DNA of 15,713 nucleotides, taken from positions 1 to 15,713 of the forward strand of contig CAYNLY010000036.1 of assembly GCA_964398225.1 (NCBI GenBank), given 5' to 3'. This document shows positions 6,917-13,877 of the stretch, piece by piece (within the stretch, counting starts at the first letter, position 1; each line of letters opens with the position of its first letter). This DNA is from CAYNLY01 sp964398225. GTDB lineage: Bacteria; Pseudomonadota; Zetaproteobacteria; Mariprofundales; Mariprofundaceae. The translations under genes and the position numbers were made by a program. The notes beneath the pieces were generated by a model that saw nothing but the letters and a program-made list of their open reading frames with translations, was not told the DNA's origin and ran no database searches.

Positions 6917-7902
6917 GCGCGGCCTTTCTCGCTGAGGCTTCGGGCCAGGTCGATGGCCGCTTCCAGGCTTGTGCACGACACCCGGCCGGTGCCGGCCCGG
7001 TCGCAGGCGGTGCCGTGGTCCACGCTCGTGCGCACGAACGGAAGCCCCAGCGTGATGTTGACGGCCTCGCCGAAGCTCAGCGCTTTGATCGGGATCAGCG
7101 CCTGATCGTGGTAGCAGCAGACGAAGGCGTCGAAGCGCTTGCGGTTGTCCGGGGCGAAGGCGGTGTCGGCGGGCAGCGGCCCTTCGACATGGATCCCCTC
7201 GGCGCGCGCCTGGCTTGCCGCCGGCCTCAGGATGCGGATTTCCTCGTCGCCGAAGTTTCCTTGTTCGCCCGCATGCGGATTCAGCGCGCACAGCGCCAGA
7301 TGCGGCCGGGGGATCCCGAAGCGGTCCCGGAGCGCCTCATGGGCCAGGCGCAGCGTCGTCCGGCAGCCCTCGATCGAGAGCCGGTCCGGCACCTCGCGCA
7401 GCGCCAGATGCGTGGTCAGAAGAACGACCCGGATCTCGGCGGCCGCGAGCATCATCGCAAACGGCACGTCGCCGGCCCGGTGCGCGAGCCACTCGGTGTG
7501 ACCCGGAAACGGGAGGCCGGCGGCGCGGAGCACCGCCTTGTCGATCGGTCCGGTAACCAGCGCCCGGGTGCGCCCGTCCAGGCAGGCCGCGGCGGCCTCT
7601 TCGATCGCCGCGATCACGGCAGGCGCAAGCTCGAGGCTGGGACGGCCGCATTCGGGCGCGCGGGCAGGACGCGCCAGATGCCGGGGCCACCAGCAGACGA
7701 GCGCATCATCGCGGGGTTCGGGCTTCTGCGCCTCCACGATCTCCGGGCGCAGTCCGAGCCGCTCGGCGCGCGGCGCAAGCCAGTCGCGGGGAGCCGCGAT
7801 CACGACGTCGTGGAAGCGCTCGGGATTGCGCGCATGGGCAAGCAGCACGCAGTCGGGGCCGATGCCGGCCGGCTCGCCGAGCGTGAGCAGGATCGGCCGC
7901 AT
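6901..7902 (-). CDS. pdxA: 4-hydroxythreonine-4-phosphate dehydrogenase
   Basis: The 333-residue enzyme oxidises 4-phosphohydroxy-L-threonine with NAD; decarboxylation of the product gives 3-amino-2-oxopropyl phosphate for pyridoxine 5'-phosphate synthesis. Family landmarks: GEPAGIGPD at 9-17, VTGPIDKAVL, GHTEWLA (His135, Thr136, substrate), the metal ligands His165 (LLTTHLALRE), His210 (ALNPHAGE) and His265 (CCYHDQAL), GPLPADTAF, and GLPFVRTSVDHGTACDRAG. The last 20 or so residues are short and specific to this strain. ATG 7902 is 2 bases after the surA stop, and its 3' end overlaps algH. In many proteobacteria pdxA follows surA exactly as here. Confidence 0.97.
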   Translation of the reverse strand: MRPILLTLGEPAGIGPDCVLLAHARNPERFHDVVIAAPRDWLAPRAERLGLRPEIVEAQKPEPRDDALVCWWPRHLARPARAPECGRPSLELAPAVIAAIEEAAAACLDGRTRALVTGPIDKAVLRAAGLPFPGHTEWLAHRAGDVPFAMMLAAAEIRVVLLTTHLALREVPDRLSIEGCRTTLRLAHEALRDRFGIPRPHLALCALNPHAGEQGNFGDEEIRILRPAASQARAEGIHVEGPLPADTAFAPDNRKRFDAFVCCYHDQALIPIKALSFGEAVNITLGLPFVRTSVDHGTACDRAGTGRVSCTSLEAAIDLARSLSEKGRACSPA

Positions 7903-7904
7903 GC

Positions 7905-9659
7905 TCAGCGGAGCACTTCCTCGCGTTCGATGAGCCAGCGTCCGTTCTCGCGCACGAGCACGAGGCGCTTGCGGTCGGTGCTGGACAAGCGGTCGGATTG
8001 GTAAAGCTGGGTGAAACGCGCCTCGATGCGTCCGTCATCCAGCTTCCGGAACTCGAGATCGCGCAGCTCGATGCGGATGAAGGCCTTGTTCGTCAGCACG
8101 CGGCGCTTGTAGCGCTTCCACCGCTCGACCGAGGCAAAGCGCGGGCCGGGATCGAAGCGCGCGCTGTAGCGGGCGAAGTAGCGCTCGGGATCGCGCGACT
8201 CCCAGGCTGCCTGCCAGCGCGCGACCGCGGTCTCGGGGCTTTCGGACGCGGCCGCTGCGGCTCCTGCGCCTTCGGCTTGAGGCGTGGCGTTCGGCCGCGC
8301 AGGCGTAAGGATCGAGGCCAGCATCGGCTTCGGGCAGGCATGGCGCTCGATCGTCGCGCGCGCCTTGAGCGAGGCGATCCAGCGCGGGATCCGTTCCTGC
8401 ATTTCGGCATCGGTCAGCACCTGTTCGATACGGTCGCGATGGGCCTCGAACGAGTTCGGGTCCACATGCCGGCGCGCGACGACCCGGATGATGTGCAGGC
8501 CGAACGGGCTTTCGACGACGCCGCTCGTCTGGCCCGGCTTGAGGCGGAACGCCGCTTCCTCGAAGGCCGGCACCATCGTCCCTCGGCGGAACCAGCCGAG
8601 ATCCCCGCCGCGCGCAGCACTCGGCCCCTGCGAGACTTCCTTCGCGCGGGTCGCAAACTCCTCGTCGCTCGCATCCTTAAGCTCGGCGGCCAGCCGCTCG
8701 GCCTTCAGACGGATGCGCGCGCGCGTGCGCTCGTCCGCCGAGCTCGGGATCTTGAGCAAAATGTGGCGGGCATGAACCTCGTCGTAGCTCTCGCCGCGTT
8801 CGGGCTCAAGCCAGCGTTCCTCGATCACCTTGAAGATCTGGAACCCGGCGGGCGTAAGGATGGGCTCGGAGATGCCCCCGACCGGAAGCTCGAACACCTG
8901 CGCAAGCCGTTCGGGGAGGCTTCCCTCGGTCACCCAGCCCATGTCGCCGCCTTCGGTTGCGTCGGGCGCCTGCGAATGGATCCGGGCAAGGGAGGCGAAG
9001 TCCTCGCCTGCGGAGAGGCGGGCGCGGATGCTTCGCGCCCGGCTGCGGGCCTCGGCGAGCTGTTCCGGGCTGGGATCGGCGGGAAGCTGGAGGAAGATGT
9101 GGGCCAGATGCACTTCCCGGAGCTTGCGGTTGCCGGAAAGATAGCGCCGATAGTATTCGCGCAGCGCCTCCTCGCTGATGCGGATGCGGCCGCGCACGGC
9201 GGTGTTGATCAGCTTGCCGATCAGGAGCTGGTTCCTAAGTCGCGCGCGGTAGTCGGCAACATCGATGCCCTGGGCCTTCAGCGCTTCTTCGAGCTGACCG
9301 GGCAACAGGCCGTTGCTTCGTTCGATGTTCGCGATCGCTTCGCCAAGCTCCTCGTCCGACACCGTCAGCTCCAGGCGTTTTGCTTCCTCGATCTGCACGA
9401 GCTCGGTGATGCGTGCCTCGAGCGCGCGCTCGAACAGGCGCTCGGCGTTCAGCCGGCCGGCCTTTGGCCCGAGCGCCGCGGCCAGTTGGCGGGCCTCGTC
9501 CACGACCTCCGAACAGGTGACGGGGGTTCCGTCCACGACCACGGCAAGGGCCTCGACGGGCTCGGCCGCGGCGGCATCCGTTTCCGCGGCCGCGTAAGAT
9601 GGCGCAAGCGCGAGGCTCGCAAGGATTGCAACGATGATCGGCCCGAAGGCGTGGTTCAT
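7905..9659 (-). CDS. surA: SurA periplasmic chaperone/peptidyl-prolyl isomerase with extra C-terminal NTF2-like domain
   Basis: SurA escorts unfolded outer-membrane proteins across the periplasm to BAM. Order of parts in the 584 residues: signal peptide (1-25, cleavage near SYAAA/ET), SurA N domain (about 35-165), parvulin domain 1 (about 181-283: HLAHIFLQL, GGDMGWVTEGSLP), parvulin domain 2 (about 294-396: HARHILLKI, GGDLGWFRRGTMVP, FGLHIIRV), the C-terminal core helix (about 405-440), then an Ala/Pro linker and an NTF2-like domain (476-584). E. coli SurA is 428 residues, so the tail is extra. The only cysteines are Cys49 and Cys442. ATG 9659 has GGCGGAG about 7-13 bases upstream. The gap to lptD is 41 bases and to pdxA 2 bases. 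Confidence 0.95.
   Translation of the reverse strand: MNHAFGPIIVAILASLALAPSYAAAETDAAAAEPVEALAVVVDGTPVTCSEVVDEARQLAAALGPKAGRLNAERLFERALEARITELVQIEEAKRLELTVSDEELGEAIANIERSNGLLPGQLEEALKAQGIDVADYRARLRNQLLIGKLINTAVRGRIRISEEALREYYRRYLSGNRKLREVHLAHIFLQLPADPSPEQLAEARSRARSIRARLSAGEDFASLARIHSQAPDATEGGDMGWVTEGSLPERLAQVFELPVGGISEPILTPAGFQIFKVIEERWLEPERGESYDEVHARHILLKIPSSADERTRARIRLKAERLAAELKDASDEEFATRAKEVSQGPSAARGGDLGWFRRGTMVPAFEEAAFRLKPGQTSGVVESPFGLHIIRVVARRHVDPNSFEAHRDRIEQVLTDAEMQERIPRWIASLKARATIERHACPKPMLASILTPARPNATPQAEGAGAAAAASESPETAVARWQAAWESRDPERYFARYSARFDPGPRFASVERWKRYKRRVLTNKAFIRIELRDLEFRKLDDGRIEARFTQLYQSDRLSSTDRKRLVLVRENGRWLIEREEVLR
7908..8234 (-). other. NTF2-like (Cds6/YafK C-terminal type) domain fused to SurA
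   Basis: This segment encodes SurA residues 476-584. It shows the pattern of the NTF2-like domain found at the C-terminus of some YafK/Cds6-type L,D-transpeptidase-like proteins: ETAVARWQAAWESRD, a YFARYSARFDPG strand-turn, W-K-R-YKRRV helix, IRIELRDLEFRKLDDGRIEARFTQLYQSD, then KRLVLVRENGRWLIEREE. The frame is unbroken from the SurA core and ends at the normal operon position. A low-complexity Ala/Pro/Glu linker (about 451-475) separates the two. Confidence 0.75.
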
Positions 9660-9700
9660 GCCGGTGCTCCGCCTGAGTTGATTCCGGGATTTGCGAACGG

Positions 9701-11785
9701 TCAGGAACCGACGCTACCCAGCCCCTTGAACTCGAGCAACAGCCGCCCGCCGACGTCCGCCCGCCTCCCGCCCTGGCTTGCCCGATTGAGGCGGAAGCCC
9801 TGGACGGTGAGGCCCCAGCAGGGATGGCGGTAGACGATGCCGGCCTCGGCCCGCTGCGTGAACTTCAGCAGATGGTCGTACTGCCAGCTTCCTTCCAGCC
9901 GCCACCGGGAGGAAACGGGCAGGGCGAGCCTGCCGGTCGTCTGCCGGATCTGGGCTGCGTAGCGCGCGTCCGTATGCCTGTGGGTGGCGTTCAGCGAAAA
10001 CCCCGCGTGCGCGAGCGTCAGCGAGGCCGTGCCCGTGGCCAGAAAACGCTGATGCGCGTCGATGACGCCGTCGGCGGAGAGCGTCATCCACGATGCCGGC
10101 GCAAGCATGATTCTGGCGAGAAGGTTCGAAAGCCTGCGTGCGGGCGCGGGCTTCAGCGCGGGGTCGATCGTGCCGGGGCGCATCTCCAGGCTTGCTCCGA
10201 GCGCAAGCCGGAAGACCTCGCGGGCAGGGCCCCGATCCCCCCGGTGCATCAGCGAGGAATCGAGGATGGCGCTCAGGCGCCTTGCGTTCTCGATCCGGTC
10301 CAGACCCGAAAAGCGGCTGGATGCGAACAGATTGGACCAGGAAAGGCGGCCGAAGGCCGAATCGAAGTTCGGAAATCCGGACTGATCCGGCGCCCGCGCA
10401 AGATCCAGCCTCAACCGGGGCGACAGCGCGTGGCGCCAGCGCCGGTCGGCGCTGATGCGTTCGAAGGTGGCGGAAAGTTCGGCCCCGCCGTAGGGAACGT
10501 CGCGGGCAAGCCTTTTTCGCGCCGCCTGTTGGAGCCAGTAGCGGGTGTGATGGTGGCCAAGAAACAGGCGCGCCGACAGCCCCCCGCCCGCAAGCCGCCA
10601 GGGAAGCTCCAGCCAGGGATTGAGATCCACGCGCCAGCCGTGGACGCCCTGGCGGCGGAAAAAGCGCGTGCTCTGCTGGTCCAGGTGCAGGTGCGCGGGC
10701 CCCAGGGCAAAAGCGACCCGGCTTTCGAGCCGGGGCAGGATCTGAAGCGTGGTGGCGTTGCTTGCAAGCGCGAGATCCTGCTGGTGGCGCGCGCTCAGCG
10801 CCCAGGAATAGTTTCGGCCGGTCTGTTCGAGGCTTGCCTCGCTGGTCAGATAGCGAAGACCGGGATCCTGATCCCGGCCGTAGTCGGCGAGATAATCGGG
10901 ATCGGAGACATGATCGCCCTGCGCGCGCAGGCGCAGGCCGTGGCCGAAGCTGTAATGGGCGTCGCCCGTGATCCGTCCGCGCATGGTCCGGGTCTGCCGG
11001 TCGCGAAGCAGTTCGCCCGCGATGCGTTCGGACCCCTTGAGGCTCGCATGCCGGAGCTCGAGCTCGCCCATCAGGCCGCGCGCGGTCATCCAGCGCGGGG
11101 TGAGGGTTGCGTCCCAGTTCGGGCGCGGAGCGAGGTAGAGCGGCAGCGCCCACTCGGTGCCCCGGCGGCTCGAAACCCCGACCTGCGGCAGCAGGATGCC
11201 GGACTTGCGCTTCAGCGGCTGCCGCCAGTAGGGGGTGGCCAGCACCGGGATGCCGCCCAGCTCGAAGCGCGCGCCGCGCGCGGTGAGCTCGCCTTCTTCC
11301 TGGTCGAGCACGGCCGTTCGCGCGCGGAGCTGCCAGCGGGTTTCGTCCTTCGGGCAGGTCGTGAACCGGACCTCGTCTCCGCGCCAGGTATGTTCGTTCT
11401 CGCGCACGAGACGCCGGGCCGAGATCCGCGAGCCGTCCGGAAGCTCGAGCTCGGCCTGCGATACCGTTCCCTGCCGGCTTTGCGTGTCCAGCGAAAGCTG
11501 CGCCGCGCGCAGCCGGCCGCGCGGCGAGTCGAGCCGCACGTTCCCGCGCGCCCGAAGGCGATGCTCCCCGGGGCGGTAGCGCACTTCGTCCGCTTCCAGC
11601 GTCTCGGTTTCGCGCCGGACCACGACATGGCCCTCGGCGATGACAACCCCTTCCGCCGTGCGGCGGATCGAATCGGCGGTGATGTCCACCCGCGCGGCCC
11701 AGGCGGCGGCCGGGCCCAGCAGCGTCCAGGCAAGGAACAGCGCCAGCGCGGGCCGCGGGCGAGGCATTGAACTCGGAATTCCCAT
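9701..11785 (-). CDS. lptD: LPS-assembly outer-membrane protein LptD
   Basis: LptD, with the lipoprotein LptE, inserts LPS into the outer leaflet. The 694-residue precursor has a signal peptide (hydrophobic 13-30, cleavage after AWA), an N-terminal LptA-like beta-jellyroll (about 33-150: ITADSIRR, GHVVVRRETETLEADEVRY) with FTTCPKDETRW, then the barrel beginning at PVLATPYWRQPLKRKSGILLP, with PNWDATLTPRW and strands ending in aromatic residues to the C-terminus. There are only two cysteines, Cys144 (E. coli Cys173 position) and Cys656 (YRHPCWGL, E. coli Cys724/725 position). It is shorter than E. coli LptD (784). ATG 11785 is preferred over ATG 11767 for its Shine-Dalgarno; both give a signal peptide. 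Confidence 0.95.
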   Translation of the reverse strand: MGIPSSMPRPRPALALFLAWTLLGPAAAWAARVDITADSIRRTAEGVVIAEGHVVVRRETETLEADEVRYRPGEHRLRARGNVRLDSPRGRLRAAQLSLDTQSRQGTVSQAELELPDGSRISARRLVRENEHTWRGDEVRFTTCPKDETRWQLRARTAVLDQEEGELTARGARFELGGIPVLATPYWRQPLKRKSGILLPQVGVSSRRGTEWALPLYLAPRPNWDATLTPRWMTARGLMGELELRHASLKGSERIAGELLRDRQTRTMRGRITGDAHYSFGHGLRLRAQGDHVSDPDYLADYGRDQDPGLRYLTSEASLEQTGRNYSWALSARHQQDLALASNATTLQILPRLESRVAFALGPAHLHLDQQSTRFFRRQGVHGWRVDLNPWLELPWRLAGGGLSARLFLGHHHTRYWLQQAARKRLARDVPYGGAELSATFERISADRRWRHALSPRLRLDLARAPDQSGFPNFDSAFGRLSWSNLFASSRFSGLDRIENARRLSAILDSSLMHRGDRGPAREVFRLALGASLEMRPGTIDPALKPAPARRLSNLLARIMLAPASWMTLSADGVIDAHQRFLATGTASLTLAHAGFSLNATHRHTDARYAAQIRQTTGRLALPVSSRWRLEGSWQYDHLLKFTQRAEAGIVYRHPCWGLTVQGFRLNRASQGGRRADVGGRLLLEFKGLGSVGS

Positions 11786-11793
11786 CCCTCCGG

Positions 11794-11799
11794 CCCTCA
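11794..11799 (-). promoter_or_regulatory. lptD ribosome-binding site overlapping the ubiG stop codon
   Basis: TGAGGG on the minus strand contains the ubiG stop (TGA, 11799-11797) and a GAGGG Shine-Dalgarno 8 bases before ATG 11785. A second GGAGGG abuts the ATG and is too close to be used. The arrangement favours ATG 11785 over 11767 and suggests that ubiG and lptD translation are coupled. Confidence 0.6.
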
Positions 11800-12504
11800 G
11801 GCCGGCTTCTGCGCCACGCCCAGGTAGTTGACCGCCAGATCGTCCGAAAGATGGAACCGGTCGGTCAGCAGCGAATAACTCATGCCCGCAAGGTCGGTCA
11901 CCTCAAGGCCCGCGGCACGGCATGCGGCGACGATCTCGGAAGGCCGGATGAACTTCGCATAGCGATGCGTGCCCTTCGGCAGCCACCCGAGCACGTATTC
12001 GGCGCCGACGATCGCCTTCAGGAAGGCCGCCGGCGTGCGGTTGATCGTGGCAAAGAAGAAGTGGCCGCCCGGGCGCAGCATCGACGCGCATGCCGCAATC
12101 GTGCGTGGCACGTCCGGCACATGCTCGAGCACCTCCAGGCAGGTGACGACGTCGTAGGCCTCCGGGTGTTCGCCCGCCCAGGTTTCGGCATCGGCTTCGA
12201 CGTATTCGACCGGCGTGCCGCTCTTTTCGGCATGCAGCCGGGCCACGGCCAGCGCCTTGGGCGAGCGGTCGATGCCGGTGACGCGGGCGCCGCGCGCGGC
12301 CATGCCTTCGGCGAGCAGCCCGCCGCCGCAGCCCACATCGAGCACGTTCGCGCCCGAAAGTTCGCAATGGCGGGCGATGTAGTCGAGCCGGAGCGGATTG
12401 ATCGCGTGCAGCGGGCGGAACTTTCCTTCCGGATTCCACCATTCCTCGGCCATCGCCTCGAACTTGGCGATTTCTCCGGGATCGACATGCGGGCTTGCGT
12501 TCAT
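11797..12504 (-). CDS. ubiG: Ubiquinone biosynthesis O-methyltransferase UbiG
   Basis: The 235-residue SAM-dependent enzyme performs both O-methylations of the ubiquinone pathway. It begins with the family signature (DPGEIAKFEAMAEEWWNPEGKFRPLHAINPLRLDYI). SAM motif I is VLDVGCGGG (54-62), followed by GARVTGIDRS, DVVTCLEVLEHVPD and LRPGGHFFFATINRT, and a C-terminal MSYSLLTDRFHLSDDLAVNY. ATG 12504 was chosen; the longer frame starts at a TTG (12540) without support, and homologues begin near this ATG. The Shine-Dalgarno is weak. It heads the minus-strand operon, 11 bases ahead of lptD. This is an uncommon place for ubiG. Confidence 0.96.
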   Translation of the reverse strand: MNASPHVDPGEIAKFEAMAEEWWNPEGKFRPLHAINPLRLDYIARHCELSGANVLDVGCGGGLLAEGMAARGARVTGIDRSPKALAVARLHAEKSGTPVEYVEADAETWAGEHPEAYDVVTCLEVLEHVPDVPRTIAACASMLRPGGHFFFATINRTPAAFLKAIVGAEYVLGWLPKGTHRYAKFIRPSEIVAACRAAGLEVTDLAGMSYSLLTDRFHLSDDLAVNYLGVAQKPA

Positions 12505-12550
12505 GGCTGGCAGGCTGCGCGGCGGGGCTTTGGGATGCAAGCGCCCGGTT

Positions 12551-12566
12551 TGGCACGGCGCCTGCT
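12551..12566 (+). promoter_or_regulatory. Candidate sigma-54 (RpoN) -24/-12 promoter for the EAL-HDOD gene
   Basis: TGGCACG (12551-12557), four bases, then CTGCT (12562-12566) matches the consensus TGGCACG-N4-TTGCW at 11 of 12 positions. GG (12552-12553) and GC (12564-12565) are exactly 10 bases apart, as sigma-54 requires. Transcription would start near 12577, 36 bases before ATG 12613. No convincing sigma-70 pair is seen in the same gap (12505-12612). Confidence 0.55.
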
Positions 12567-12600
12567 AGCGACGATCGGACGGAGCCGGCACGACCGGCCA

Positions 12601-12606
12601 AGGAGG
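12601..12606 (+). promoter_or_regulatory. Ribosome-binding site of the EAL-HDOD gene
   Basis: A consensus AGGAGG lies 6 bases before ATG 12613 and fixes this start. The much longer open frame upstream is antisense to ubiG. Confidence 0.85.
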
Positions 12607-12612
12607 CATCGG

Positions 12613-13833
12613 ATGAGCAAGGTGATGGTGGGGCGTCAGCCCGTGTTCGACCGCGACTACCGGGTTCAGGCCTACGAGCTGTTGTTCCGGCCGCTGGGCG
12701 GCGAGGACGGGGCCGAGGAACTGCTTCCGGACACCGCGGAGGTCATCGGCCGGGCGCTGAACGATCTGGGGATCGACGCGGTGACCGGCGCGCTGCCCGC
12801 CTGGGTGAACGTCGACGAACGGATGCTGGTCGAGGAGCAGGAGGTGCTCGAACTGCTGCCGCCCGAGCGGACCGGAATCGAGGTGCTGGAGCAGGTGCCG
12901 GATTCGGACCGCGTGCGCGATGCGCTGGCGAGGCTGAAGGCACGGGGCTACACCGTGCTGCTCGACGACGTGACCGATGCCGAACGGGTGCTGCCGCTGC
13001 TGGAACATGCCGACATCGTCAAGTTCGATCTGCACGGCGTCGAAAATCTGGCGGAACAGGTGCGCAGGCTCAGGCCCCACCGGGTGCGGCTGCTTGCCGA
13101 GAAGGTGGAGACGCACGAGGACTTCGAGCGCGCCCGCGCGCTGAACTTCGACTACTACCAGGGGCACTTCTTCTGCCGGCCGGAGATCGTCGAGGGGCGC
13201 AAGGTTCCGGAATCCCGGCTCAGCGTGATGCGCGCGATGGCCGAGGTGCTGTCCGCCGAGGCGATCGAGGAAGTGCACGAGGTCATCCGCCAGGACGTCG
13301 GGCTGAGCTACCGCCTGCTCAAGTACATCAATTCGGCCGCGTTCGGGCTCCGGCATCCGGTGGCCTCGATCGAGCAGGCGATGAGCCTTCTGGGCCTGAG
13401 CAATCTCCGCCGGTGGCTTGCGCTTCTGGCGATGACCCGGCTGGGCGAGCACAAGCCGGACGAGCTGATCCGGCTTGCGCTGTTGCGCGCGCACTTTCTC
13501 GAGCAGCTCGCGCTGGCCCGCGGCGATGCGGAGCCGGGGGACGACTTCCTGCTGGGCCTGTTCTCGGTGCTGGACGCGCTGCTCGATCTGCCGATGCCGA
13601 AGGCGATCGCGGACCTGTCGCTTCCGGACGCGGTCCGCCAGGCGCTGGCCCAGCGGCAGGGGCCGCTTGCCGACCGGCTGGCGCTGGTGCACGCGCTCGA
13701 GGACGCCGACTGGGAGAAGGTGGCCGAATGGCAGCAGCGGAACCGCGGCGTCAGCATCGGCCAGATCGCGGCGCTGCAGATCGATGCGATGCGCTGGGCC
13801 GACGCCCAGATGCTGGAGCTGAACGCCGCCTGA
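12613..13833 (+). CDS. EAL-HDOD (YuxH-type) signalling protein
   Basis: This 406-residue soluble protein starts with VGRQPVFDRDYRVQAYELLFR (EAL-like, ELL at 22-24) and keeps residues at the usual EAL metal and substrate positions: Asn66, Glu93, Asp118-Asp119 (LLDDVTD), Lys137 (VKFD), Glu163/Glu166 (LAEKVET) and Gln183 (YYQGHFFCRPE). The HDOD domain follows (about 205-380: DVGLSYRLLKYINSAAFGLRHPVASIEQAMSLLG). DDVTD replaces the canonical DDFG, so c-di-GMP hydrolysis is uncertain. Studied EAL-HDOD proteins act in motility and biofilm signalling, some only by binding. A near-perfect sigma-54 promoter upstream fits motility or nitrogen-type control. It stands alone between ubiG (divergent) and the permease operon. 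Confidence 0.9.
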   Translation: MSKVMVGRQPVFDRDYRVQAYELLFRPLGGEDGAEELLPDTAEVIGRALNDLGIDAVTGALPAWVNVDERMLVEEQEVLELLPPERTGIEVLEQVPDSDRVRDALARLKARGYTVLLDDVTDAERVLPLLEHADIVKFDLHGVENLAEQVRRLRPHRVRLLAEKVETHEDFERARALNFDYYQGHFFCRPEIVEGRKVPESRLSVMRAMAEVLSAEAIEEVHEVIRQDVGLSYRLLKYINSAAFGLRHPVASIEQAMSLLGLSNLRRWLALLAMTRLGEHKPDELIRLALLRAHFLEQLALARGDAEPGDDFLLGLFSVLDALLDLPMPKAIADLSLPDAVRQALAQRQGPLADRLALVHALEDADWEKVAEWQQRNRGVSIGQIAALQIDAMRWADAQMLELNAA

Positions 13834-13840
13834 CCCCGCC

Positions 13841-13864
13841 GGGGGACGACGCCCCCCTTTGGGG
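13841..13864 (+). terminator. Possible weak terminator after the EAL-HDOD gene
   Basis: GGGGG (13841-13845) can pair with CCCCC (13852-13856) around a 6-base loop, followed by only TTT. An alternative short hairpin is CCCC-TTT-GGGG (13854-13864). It is weak because the T tract is short, but it is the only hairpin in the 44-base gap to the permease gene. Confidence 0.35.
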
Positions 13865-13877
13865 CTAGTCTTGGCGC

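Noticed and set aside
5789..7105. A 438-codon open frame on the plus strand.
   Set aside because: It is antisense to the flavodoxin, algH and pdxA genes, crosses three genes and has no recognisable domain.
7998..9833. A 611-codon open frame on the plus strand.
   Set aside because: It is antisense to surA and part of lptD. The protein has no family pattern, and long antisense frames are expected where third positions are mostly G/C.
9824..11770. A 648-codon open frame on the plus strand.
   Set aside because: It is antisense to lptD, which shows clear signal peptide, jellyroll and barrel motifs. The antisense product is low-complexity Arg/Gly/Ala.
11767..12612. An N-terminal extension of the EAL-HDOD frame back to 11767.
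   Set aside because: It is antisense to ubiG. The consensus AGGAGG at 12601 and the family N-terminus (VGRQPVFDR) set the start at 12613.
12505..12612. A sigma-70 promoter for the ubiG operon.
   Set aside because: No hexamer pair with acceptable spacing was found on the minus strand, although the operon must have a promoter here or further upstream.
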